Shown here: positions 48,594 to 60,500 of the stretch, one piece after another
Layout: every line of letters begins with the position of its first letter
Numbering within the stretch: the stretch's first letter is position 1
Origin: Brasenia schreberi
Taxonomy: Eukaryota; Streptophyta; Magnoliopsida; Nymphaeales; Cabombaceae
Direction of reading: 5' to 3'
Assembly: GCA_036023115.1 (NCBI GenBank)
Contig: JAYKKT010000048.1
Coordinates: 4,612,001 to 4,676,000, forward strand
Length of the DNA: 64,000 bases
Position numbers and translations under genes: made by a program
The notes under the pieces: generated by a model
What the model was told of the DNA's origin: nothing
The model's input: the letters and a program-made list of their open reading frames with translations, nothing else
The model's database searches: none

Positions 48594-50560
48594 TGTAGAC
48601 ACGAAAATTTTTACTTCAAAGCTTATTTAGAAACTCGAAGCGAAACTTTTCTTATCTATTTGCTTGCGTGATCGTGACAGCTAGTTTGCAAACTAGCAAA
48701 GTTTTGAAAGATAAGACTTTTTAGGCGATTGTGGGCAAGCAGACTCTTTTCGCTTTAAACCTTCTTGAACCGATGCTCAAGGGTCAATTTAAGTACTTAG
48801 GAACTTCAAGTTTGAAACAAATATGAACTCCAATTCACATGAATAGCTGATGTTTTGAAAGAGATTAAATGTGCACTTTGGTTCAAGAACTTGAAATGAA
48901 CAAGTCTTGAAAAACAGAATGTTATATTTTCAGAGCTTGTTTCCCAAATAGATCTGAATGTTCTACAGACCTCCAAAAATCACCAAACATTTATCAAACC
49001 AAGTTTGTGTCGAGGATCTGTAGCCTTTTACAGATCTAAAATTGGAGTTGTTTTGAATCAAAATTAAATTAGTGAAATAGACTCACTCGGATGCCTAGAA
49101 CTGTCTTGTCACAAAAATACAAAGGCTCAAAAATGAGCCCGTATTTCAGTGATCTGAGTTCCAAATTTAATGATTTTGATATTGTTGGAAAGCTATGGAT
49201 GTTAGCTTTCCAATGCATAAAAAATCAATCGATTTGGACTCCTACAAACAGACTTATGAGATAAAAACCCAAGCTCTATTGCAGGGAAAACGACTGTGCA
49301 GACAATGGACAGATTTTGGTTCGATTTTGCCCCAATTTTACTTACATGATTGGGCAGCCCTAAAATTCTTGAAAATTGTATTTAGCTAGTGTGTGTAGAA
49401 TAAGTGGGCAAAGTTTTAGACAAAAAGGAGCAAGCATTCGAAAATTAAAATTGCAGTAATCATCAGATGCAGAGATGTTGGAAATTCAAATTTCGGTTTT
49501 TAAAAATATAATGATGCAAACTCACACAAAATTGAAATTGCAACAACTCTACATCCCGAATTAAACTCACATGAAGAGAAATATACATATTAGCTTAAGC
49601 ATAGAGGGGGTAGAGAGTATAGAGTGTTTATAGATTATATTGGGGTAGAAACACAAACACATAGAGTGCGTGTGTGCAATAGTGAAAATTCAGCAAATGT
49701 AATGTAAAGGCATTGAATCTAAGCACTATTACAACGTGGGGGGAGACTGTGCTCTATTAATACAACCCCAATTTAATTTAATTAGGGGAAGGAAGAGAGA
49801 ATTGAAATTGAATTGAGAATGTACTTACACGATTTATCAAAATAGGCCGGGATTCAAGAGTGAATCCGGCCACTTGAATTCCTTCTTCCCCAAACTTCCT
49901 TAGCACTCACCTAGCTACCCTCTTCTTCACCCAACCTTGAAGTTCACATCCCCCTATGCTGGAATTTTCCTTGGCCCCTTTTATAGGCCAAGGAGGCTGG
50001 TTTCTAGCCCCTTCCATGGGGCGGGTTGGACCAACCTTCTTGGTTCAGTTTGGTCCCATTTGACCCACTTTCAAGTGGTTCCTCCTTGGTGATTTGGACC
50101 AGCCCCATGTGGGCTGGTCTAGGGTGCAGCCGATTGGAGTTGGTGTAGCCATTTTGACTTGATGCAGCCGGTCCTAGCTCATCTTGCTGACCCTTACCAT
50201 TGGATACAACATTTTGGTCGGTCATAGCTAGGTTCCTTTAGATAAATTCGACCAAGCTTGAGTTTGATTCTTGAATAAGTCATGCTCCACTTTGATTTTG
50301 ACTCCACACATATTGATCTTTAGCTCCATTCTTGATTTGATAGTCTCGAGTTTCCCTTTTGAAATATTTGATTCTCCGCTTGCTTGGAACAAATTTGGAC
50401 TTGGAATAAGCTCGCTCCTTTTGACTGATCTTGATCTTTATTTGGGCCTTGGTTTGGGTTCAAATTTGGATCGAATGGGTTTGCTTATAAATTGAATTCA
50501 AAACTTTTAAAACCTTTGAAAAATCTTTTAAAAGCTGGTTTTTTTCAACTTTGTAAAGTC
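48594..50560 (-). mobile_element. LTR Z2 (minus), right end truncated or unresolved
   Basis: Starts TGTAGACACGAAAATTTTT after GTTAT. HP1 is a perfect 18-nt palindrome at 48,680-48,697 and HP2 is at 48,764-48,781. The CTAAAATTCTTGAAAATT hairpin is at about 49,362, the R hairpin near 49,720-49,770 and a TATA-like CCCTTTTATAGG at about 49,976. It is collinear with Z1. No GTGTTTACA end is visible. A direct repeat, CAAGATGAATAAAATAAT, occurs twice at 50,561-50,605 near the apparent end. Confidence 0.72.
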
Positions 50561-50605
50561 AAGATGAATAAAATAATTGGACTTACTCAAGATGAATAAA
50601 ATAAT

Positions 50606-53460
50606 GCCCCAGATTCCTTAACATTGGTTGTCTTATGTGTGAATAACTTGATTGCTTTGTTAGTCCAAAACATCAACTTTTGGTGTAACTATCTAGGACT
50701 ACCTTCCTTACCCCACATCTATTCATCCTGAAAATGCACAAACCTTGCACCCTCACTGCAATTATTCACTATGTTTCAATGACAATGTAACAAGAGTAGC
50801 TTCTTTGCTCACACCCATCCATGATGTATGAACCTTCTTTTCAATTGATTCACAACATTTAGGGGAAGACCTAGAGGCCCTTGGTTAAATTTCACTATAT
50901 TAAGGTTCATACTGCATAGCTAAGAGGGAAAGCCACAGTGAAGTGCTCATAAAATCTAAAATCTATAATAATAAATTTGATAAAGTTTTATGTTGGCTAC
51001 CAAAATCCTCCTGCTTTCAAATCTGGGATTGAGACCGGTCATAGTAGAGTGTAATAGATTTAGTAAGTAATCATACATAATAATTTGAAAGGATAAACAA
51101 AGCAATTCATAGTAACATGTATTGATAAAATCAATTAAAACTATGTCTATCATGCATCCAAAGAGGAAACACATCTACCCACCTGAACCATTAGTTATAT
51201 CCAATTTTCCAAATGAAGATCACCAAATCACCTCGATCTCAACAAACATAAATAATTATTAAATTATAAAGTATTAAAAATAGAACTAATTGTTCAAATT
51301 CCAAGCAAATTGAGATCTAAAGAACTCCTATTCAAGCAAAATACACAAGTAACAATCCTATATCCAAGTTTACGAATCTAAATCAATTATTTTCTTCTCT
51401 AACTAACAATGAAAATATCCTATTATTAAAGCTAATTCTATTACAAACCCTATGCTTCAAACCGCGCTGGAAACATACTTTGAATAACCTAGCAAGAACC
51501 AAATATGAATCCACTGATATTAATTTGGATGCACTTTGAGAATTCAATTTCATATTCCAGATTGGTCTTATTCTATTGAACCCATTAAACCGATTCCTAC
51601 CCCGATATGACATGGTTGGCTCAAGATAAGACTACCTGAGTCAGCAACCAACTACTTTGCTTTCTACTCAAATCTACCATTTTTGGTGGTTTTAGACTAG
51701 AGTAGACTCTGGGCAGTGTCACCCAAGTTTGGCTGGCTAAATGTATGCACGATTGCCACTGATGATGGTGGTTAATGGTGAAACGGGAAAGGAGAATGAA
51801 GAAGGGAAGGGAGGAACCCATTGATCGTCATATTCCTCCTTATTTTCATCAACATCAAGATTGACAGAGCCCAAGAGAGGTTGTGGCAGGTTCCTCTTTC
51901 CACCTTCTCTCGTTTCTTGATTGGAGTAAATATTGGTCGCTAACGTATTCATAGGAAAAATAAAGTTAAGAAAGGAGTGTACCTTACATAAATCCAGTGA
52001 AACTCTGCCCTCTTCTCTTGCTTTCTATCTTCCCTCAATTCCATTACATTGACAAAAACCCTTGTTCTCAGATTTCTCTTGAAACTCCTCTCTTTATCTC
52101 TTTGCTATTGGATGGCATACACTGGAGGACGTGCATTTCTATAAACATTAATGTTGTTACCACCTCAACCTTTGAGTCCTGGGCAAATATAGGTCGATAC
52201 TCAAATGTGGCTTCCTTGGATCAAAGGTATCATATCCTACCCCCTTATGAAAATGTCATCCTCAAGGTTTTGACTCGGTTTGTCTTATAAATATGTACCT
52301 ACTCACCTTAATGGTTCATGCTATTCTTAATACTTAAGCAACCTTTATATTATAATGTGAATCAACCTTATTAATATGAGTACAGATACATAACCATCAC
52401 GAGCTACTAGTAACTAATATAAGTTATATTTTGATGTAATTCTTTTAAGCTTAATGATATCATTGTAAAAGTCTTGCAAATCTATAAAACTTTAGATGTA
52501 ACAAATAAACTCATACCTCTATTAACCAAATAATGCTTATAAAACATATTTAGTTCAAGAAAAAAAGTTTTCTTGTCATACTCTCATGTGATGTGTTTTC
52601 AAGGGTAGGGCACCTCTAAAATCACATGCAATCAATTGCATAAAGTAACAATTGACTAATAAATGCAAAATTTTGTTTTATTGCATATTTCAACATATAT
52701 TGAAAAGCATAATTAAACATGTAACTCAAAATTAAACATGAAAATAATAGTAAAATTAAGGATTAAGTCAACTTGGTGGCATGAGCTATGTCCCTTTGGC
52801 ATGTATTTCAACTAAAAGTGAATGCCCAAGTGACATCACCCACCAACCACGTTTATTTAAAAAGTTTGATCTTTTTAAAAAGTATAATAAGTGTCATACA
52901 GCTCTACATATGCTATATCTATTTGAAAAGTTTTATCTTTTTGCAATATTTATAGTTTCTTGCTCATAACAATATCTTACCATAAATCAACTTTTGAGAA
53001 ATCATTACAATGACATATGTCTTTCAAATTTCCTTATTTTTTAGTTAACATTAAACAGTCATGTGTTGGCGAAGCTATTTCTCAATAACTTTAACTCATG
53101 CTATAACATCCACCATTGACACCAACTATCGACAATATACATACATTGGCTGTAACAACTTGACATGTAAGCATATTAGGATGAATAGACCTATATACTT
53201 ATGCCAACTAACCAGTATTTCATCAAAGACTCTCACCCTCATTGAAGATTCAAAATAATTTTGCAATACTTTTGTACCTTTTACATACTAAAATAAGGAG
53301 TCATTAGATCTTGCAACCTTTGGCACATGCTTAGACATGTTCACCCTTTTGCTTTTAGAGAGCAGAAGTAGAATAAGGGTTTCCTTTATTTTGGTGAGTA
53401 TGCATGTATTAGAGGTTGTAGGATCTAGCTTTCCACAAAATAAGTGTTCATTTACAAACC
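50606..53460. other. AT-rich DNA with no recognised gene or element
   Basis: Open frames here are short and match nothing I know in either strand. No terminal repeats, promoter or tRNA-like sequence was noticed. Confidence 0.5.
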
Positions 53461-56400
53461 ATATAAACATCCAAACCCGGATAAAGGAGGAGGGTTGTGT
53501 TAGGCATTTGATAGCCAGCATAAAACTTTGTCGGATTTTTATAACATGGATTACAAAAATTATGAGCATTGCTTTGGAGCATCCCCGCCTAGCGACGTAC
53601 TACAGAGCCCGAATGCAGTAATAAGTAAGCAAGGGCCACTACATTTTTGCCCGAATGTAGTGAATCAATTGCAGAGAGGGTTCCCACATCATGGACGGGT
53701 GTGGGTAAAGAAATTAGTCTCGCTACATCACCGCCCGAATGTAGTGAAAAAATTTTAGAGAGGGTCTCTACATTTTGACTATGAACGGATGAGGAGGGTA
53801 AGGAAGCTAGTCCTAGATAATAAGATTCATATTGGTTCTTGGAATATCGGAACATTATTCGGTAAGCTAATGGAGGTGTTAGATACTATGATTCAGAGAA
53901 AGATTCATATTCTATGTTTACAAGAGACAAAATGGGTTGAAGAAAAAACAAAAGAGATAGAGGATACAAGTTTTAAATTATGGTACTCAGGTAAAGAAAA
54001 GGCTTGAAACGGAGTTGGTATTATCATAAATAAAGATTTAAAGGATAGTGTAGTAGACATACAATGATATGACCGAATCATGGCGTTGAAATTAGTGTTA
54101 GGAGCAGAGGTTTTGAATATATTTTGTACTTATGCACCCCAAATAAGACTAGAAGATAGTATAAAGACAGCTTTTTGGGAAGAGTTAGATAAGGTGATTC
54201 AAAAGATTCCACAAAGGGAGATGATTTGTTTAGGAGGGACATGTAGGTAAAGAGGCATTAGGATATCAAGGGATTCATGGAAACTTTGGTTTTGGGGATA
54301 TAAATGAGGAAGGTAGGGAGATTTTAAATTTTGCTATAGCATTTGATCTCTTTATAGTCAATACAATCTTCAAAAAATGAGATGAACATTTGATTACTTA
54401 TAAGAGTGTCTTATCACAAACATAAATTGATTACTTTATTTGTAAAAACAAAGATAGAGTATGTTGTAAAGATTACAAGGTAATTCTAGGAGAAAGCTTA
54501 ACCACCCAACATCAAATTTAGTTATGGATTTACAAATAAAAAAATGGACAAAGAAGAAAAGAGTGCATCGAGCTATTCAGACTAAATGGTGGAACCTCAA
54601 AAGCGAGAAAGAAGATATATTTAAGGAGATGTTTGGAATTATGTTGGTACACCCTATGATATGTGGAACAATATGGCTATACATATTAGGAAAGTGGCGA
54701 AAGATGTGTTAGGGGTATCTAAGGGAGGTGTACCGGCACAAAAAGGAGCTTGGTGGTGGAGTGAAGTAATACAAAATAAAATCAAGGCAAAGAGGGCATG
54801 TTACAAATTACATTATGCTAAGAAAACTAGTGAAACTTTAGAGGCTTATAAGTTATAAGAAAGAAAAGAAGGAAGCGAAAAAGGCCGTGAGTGAAGCAAA
54901 AGCTAAAATTTGGGAGGACTTATATAAAAAACTCAACTCAAAAGAGGGTGAAAGAGATATTTTTAGGATAGCTAGGGCTAGAGATAAGAAAGCTAAAGAT
55001 CTTAATTATGTTAGATGCATCAAAGACGAGGATGAAAAAATTCTAGTGGCAAATGATGATATAAGAAATAGATGGAAAAACTATTTTTGTAATCTTTTTA
55101 ATGAAAATAAAGATGTTAGTATTAGCTTAAGAGAGTTAGCCAAATCAGAAAAGTATATAAACCATAATTTCTACCGTTGTATTCAAAAGAATGAAGTCAA
55201 AGAGGCTCTTAAACATATGAAGGGTGGTAAATCGGTAAGACGAGATAATATTCCTATAGAAGTTTGGAAAATACTAGGAAAATAAGGAATCACTTGGCTC
55301 ACAAGACTATTTAATGAAATACGAAAAACTAAAAGATGCCCAAGGAATGGAGAGCAAGCACATGTATACCCATATTTAAGAACAAGGGAGACATTCAAAA
55401 TTGTGTGAATTATCGAGGTATCAAGTTAATGAGCCATACTATGAAATTATGGGAAAGAATTATCGAACGTAAGTTAAGACAAATATCAAGTACAACAGAG
55501 AACCAATTTGGATTCATGCGAGGCAGATCTACTATTGAAGCAATTTACCTTTTGAGACGTCTTATGGAACATTTTAGAGCAAAAAAGAAAGACATTCACA
55601 TGATATTTATTGATCTAGAAAAAACTTATGATAGGGTACCGAGGGAGGTTTTTTGAAGAACTTTGGAAAAAAGAGGTATCCCATTGACATATATTAACCT
55701 TATAAGAGACATGTATGATGGTGCAAAAACATGTGTGAGGACTCATGAAGGAACGACAGACTTCTTTGAAGTTAATAATCAAGGATCAACTTTAAGTCCA
55801 TACTTATTTATAATGGTGATTGATGAGTTAACACAACATATTCAAGATGAAGTACCTTAGTGTATGTTATTTGCAGATGACATTGTATTAGTGGAGGAGT
55901 CTAAGGAAAAAGTTAATAGAAAATTGGAACTATGGAGAGAAACATTGGAAAGCAAAGGCCTCTGACTTAGTAGAACAAAGACAGGATATATGGAATGTAA
56001 GTTTGATCATTTGGTTACCTCAGAGGACGTAGAAATTAAAATTGGCACACATTGAATCCCCCAAAAGGGAAGTTTTAAATACCTAGGGTCAATTTTTCAG
56101 AGTGATGGAAGAATTGATGGAGATCTTATGCATAGAATTAATGTCGGTTGTTTAAAATGGAGAGGAGCATAAGGTATTCTTTGTGATAAGAAGATACCAT
56201 TAAAGTTAATAGGTAAATATTATAAAGCAACAATTAGGCCTGCCATGTTTTATTGTTCTGAGTGTTGCGCAATTAATCATCAACATGTACAAAAGATGTA
56301 TGTGACAGAAATGAAGATATTGAGATGGATGAGTGGTCATACAAGAAAAGACCGTATACATAATGAGGTTATTAAAAACAAATTAGGAGTGACACCAATA

Positions 56401-56692
56401 GAGGATAAAATGAGAGAATATAGTTTAAGATGGTTTGGACATATAGAAAGAAGATCAAAAGAAGAACCTGTAAGAAGGTTAGAAAAACTAAATTTGGAAA
56501 GTATTAAAAGAGGTAGAGGACGACCACAAAAGTGTTGGAAAGAAATAATAAAGAATGATCTAGCTTATTGTAAGTTAATTGCTAACATGGCACACAATAG
56601 GGATCTGTGGAAACAAAGAATTCATGTAGCCGACCCCGTTTAGTATGGGAAAAGGCCTAGTTGTTGTTGTTGTTGTATATAAACATCCAAAC
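53461..56692 (+). mobile_element. Full-length RTE-type LINE with 16-bp target-site duplication
   Basis: ATATAAACATCCAAAC occurs at 53,461-53,476 and 56,677-56,692. Between them lies a ~3.2-kb element with a 5' UTR, one degraded ORF and the 3' end TATGGGAAAAGGC plus (TTG)5. The APE endonuclease at 53,789-54,520 shows IGSWNIGTLFGK, LCLQETKW and YAPQ. RT at 54,880-56,040 shows FGFMRGRSTIEAI, FIDLEKTYDRVPREVF and LFADDIVL (FADD at 55,870-55,881). The C-terminal domain at 56,100-56,640 ends in RGRGRPQKCW and RDLWKQRIHVADPV before TAG. Damage includes a small deletion in the GGDLNGH motif near 54,238, frameshifts near 54,640, 54,855 and 55,335, and at least six in-frame stops. A single polyprotein is expected in this family. 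Confidence 0.95.
53590..53745 (+). repeat. Three hairpins with a shared GCCCGA loop in the RTE 5' UTR
   Basis: Inverted repeats: ACTACA/TGCAGT (53,599-53,619, one mismatch), CACTACATT/AATGTAGTG (53,637-53,662) and CTACAT/ATGTAG (53,723-53,744). Each encloses GCCCGA. Units two and three are also followed by similar GAGAGGGT sequence, so the 5' UTR is built of imperfect repeats ~85 bp apart. Confidence 0.75.
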
Positions 56693-57506
56693 ATTATATG
56701 TATGTTGACAATTGTATATTACTTAGTACCTCATATATAACAATGTGTACCACCACACCTTACCTTCTCCATTGTATCTCAAAACGCCTTAACATGTGTC
56801 TTACCTCTATGTACATTAGCACATACTTATCACTTCTCATTTTATATAAGAAAACATATATAATATATATATATATATATACAATCGATTGTATACAAAA
56901 TACAATGTCTCCATGTTATATAATCACATCACTGCAATAGTTATGACACATTAGTATTGTGAGCACAACCAAAGAAGACCTTTCACATAACTCATCTGTC
57001 CTAAAAATGTCTGATGACATGTATTCTGAAACAACATTTACATTAGAGAACATATTGTACTCATTCATTAAGTAACCCATAACCATTATACAATTCATCG
57101 TTACCCTCTAATCACTAACATATGAGTATTGATCTATAAATGTCACTGCTACATCATACATTACACATGCCCCTTATTGCGTCAGTCTTAAAAACGTTTG
57201 ATACTCATAATATGGACTTGAACAAAAACTTGGCTTTCTCTTTAAATCACCAAAATAACGAAATCAAACTTTAAAAATAATAATAAATAGTATAAAATAT
57301 ATATTGTTTTTGGAAAATGAAATTACTAAATGAAATCATATAAATCACCTTTATAAAATATGACTATAATCTTAAACATATTTGTTATCTCATAAAATTA
57401 ACTTTACTCTAGAATTATAAGATATTAAATTAGAAAAATCAAATTCTAAGCATAGATTTCTAACTCCACTAATTACCATTATGATATTTCAATGAATTCA
57501 ACTTAT
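56693..57506. other. AT-rich spacer with a TA tract, no gene recognised
   Basis: Holds a short TA-dinucleotide run at about 56,860-56,880 and otherwise unremarkable AT-rich DNA between the RTE and L1 elements. Confidence 0.5.
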
Positions 57507-60500
57507 TCATCCTAGTTCCAGCTTAAGCAAAGGTGTATGAAATGTGATTCCTATGTTTGTAACCCATCTACATTCAAAGAATTCCAAACTTCTAAACAAC
57601 AAAACATTCTCTGTTAGTAAAATTCGTGAGTTTGAGCCATAGAGAGATCTAATTATAGTAGCTATCACATCTTTGTGGCATGGTTCCACTTGAACCTTGG
57701 AATATGAATTTCCTTTCAGTCTTTCAGCCCACCATATGCTTTTTGTTTGAAAACTCCCTCTATAATTTGTAACGCGTCCTTCAACTAAGAACTTGCTTTG
57801 GTGATCTATCATGATATAGCCCACTTGTCACTGCGAAGATCCTAAACTATAGATTGATATATGAGTACATCCTTGACATTTCTCATAGTTGGGAGAATGA
57901 AGCCAGGGACGTAGTTTAGTGCCTCTCTGGTCAGATTTGTTTTGTGGCTATTTTGATGCCCTAAGTTTGTTCCTACACTCCCACAAAAAACTGAATGATT
58001 AGTTGAAAGACATGAGCCACGCATTGTGTACCACTTCATTGCAAAAATCTTGCCTTTACCATTTCCTTATTGCTTGACGTAAATTATGTTTTGGCCATAG
58101 TTTCTCAAAGATTCCAGCTATTGCTTGCATGATTCTTTTGGTTTCATTGCAATTTGTGAATGAGTGCAGTGTGGCTTCTTGTAGCACAATGAAGATTTTG
58201 CAATCTTAACTGGGTAATCCCCAAAATACTTGACTGATCCATGATGAATAGCCTTCCTTCAATATCAAATCGCAGTGTTGATATTGCTCGTGGCAGGCTA
58301 TGAAATTGCATTGTATCCCAGTGTTTGTCATTGCACCCCTTGGTGCTTTGACCAAGGTTCTGCACTAATGCATTAGCACCAGAGTTATTCATGCACGGAC
58401 ATTCTTTAATGAACTCTAATGTTATTTGCATAAAAAATGCCTAAGGCAACTCTTGATATCAATTCCACTTGCTTTCAAACTCCAAACTATAAGATTCCTT
58501 AAGGGTACATACTGGGATTTAGAAGTACCTTTAGCTATAAAACTAGCAAGTGAGGAATATTATGACCATGGATCAAACTGAAATTGTATACTTGTCCTGC
58601 AATAACTTCCATTTTGCTCTTAACTCCAACACATGTAGCCCCTTATCTATTGTATGACATCCACATGAGCCGCTTAGAGACTTCCAAGGATACCATAAAG
58701 AATTGAAGGCAAGATATTTAGTCGTCACCAAAGATGTCTCTGAGTTCACTTTCTTTGGTGTCAACTTCCTTGCACTCTTAAAGAGCAAGGCTTTATTCAT
58801 ATCCCCAAGGCGTGGCAAGCTGAGTAACCCTTCCTCTCTTAGCTCCCACACCATATTCCATTGAAGGGGGTGGATGGCCTTCCTATTGGACTGTCCACTC
58901 CATAATAAGTGTTTAGATTTTCTCTAAGGTGCTAATTACTGCTTTGGGTAGACTAGATACCTTCATCCAATGAATAGGAATAGGAAGAAGAGTAGCAAAG
59001 AATCCCATTGTAGTCAAGAATATATAAAAATTTATTTCTCTTGACTTACCAAAAGACTAGACTTATTTTTAGATTCTTTTGTGATGGCCACAAACTTATC
59101 CCTAGGTTGGCTTTTGTCCTGCATGAAAAGTAGCTTTGTTTTCATACAAGAAGTGACTCCAAGTAAAGAAATGTATGCTGACATGAATGACTCCCTTCTC
59201 CTCGACAACTTAAAGGCAATAATAAGTCCACCTCTCCCGTATCACCAAGAATAGATATGGTGAAAATAGGTCACCTTGGTGAACTTCCCTAGATGTTTTG
59301 AAGTTGTTCCTTCTTTGATCATTGATAAGCATCTCAAAGTTGGACGCAATCACATATTCCATAATAAACTCGTCCACTATCATCAAAGCGAAAGAAAGTG
59401 AGTGTCTTGAGGGATTCCTACTCTACTATTACAGGCCTTGACAACGTCTATTTTGGAAAAATTGATGTCACTTTGCTATAATTCATGGTATCCACTGTGT
59501 TGTATGAAACAAGGACACTTTCATGAGAGTTACAACCTTTGAGAAAAGTTGTTTGGCTATTGATAAGCTCTTCAGCTATTTAAAATATATTCAGACTTAG
59601 ACACGGATAGTTCCGAACCAACCTCAAAGCCAGGGATCAACCTGATCGATGTTTTCAAAAACCAAACTAGAACCGGTCTGATAATTGGGGGTTGGAACCA
59701 TTTAGAACCAGCATTTTCAAACCCCTCAGCTCCAGTCTACACCCACCCTTTTCGCCAATGTTTTGAAAAAGTCCAAACTTTAAGGTTGTGCATGAGGCTG
59801 ACAACGACAACCTCGTAATGATGTTGTGGTAATTTGCCTCATTATGTAGCTGGTGGAATGGATATTTAAAAAGCTTTTTTATTATATATTTTACCTAAAA
59901 AATTGTAACAAGTTTTTTAAAATTTAAAAAATTTACATTTTGTTTATTGGTTTCAAAAGGTTTCGGACTCAAACAAGAACCACCAATTCTCAAAACCGGC
60001 TGGGGCCCAGTTTGGTTACGTAACAGGGTTTCGAGGTACCAAAACCGGCCATGTCTATATACACTAATGGGCCTAAAGTCAACCAGCTACAAGCCCTATT
60101 CAGTTTTGCAATAAAAATATAAGTCACATTTAACTCCTTTAGCATGTGATCTTCTATGAAGAACATCTCAGAAAATCTGTTAGGACCCGGGACACTTTAT
60201 ACTTTCAATGCAAGGACAACTCTTCGGATTTCGTCATTTGAGACCGGTTGAAGAAGCCAAGCATCATCTTCATCTAACATTGACGTGTATGCATGGCCTC
60301 TCAAGTCTATCCCTGGGAGTGGTTCCTTAAAAGAGTTTATGGTAGAACTAGGTCCCCTCTTTCATGATGTATCTCGCCCCACGTAGCTACTCCCACCCTC
60401 TTTTGGTAGGAGGTAGATGTTACTATGGCCAATATTTTATTTGAATTTGGAGAGAAAGAACGAGGTGCTATGGTCATTATCCTGAAGCCATTTTACTCGA

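Noticed and set aside
53590..53745. HDV-like ribozyme at the RTE 5' end
   Set aside because: The hairpins begin more than 100 bp inside the element and I could not lay out the double-pseudoknot pairing at the true 5' terminus.
56860..56885. TA-rich stretch as a possible promoter
   Set aside because: Simple dinucleotide repeat in AT-rich spacer with no gene downstream.
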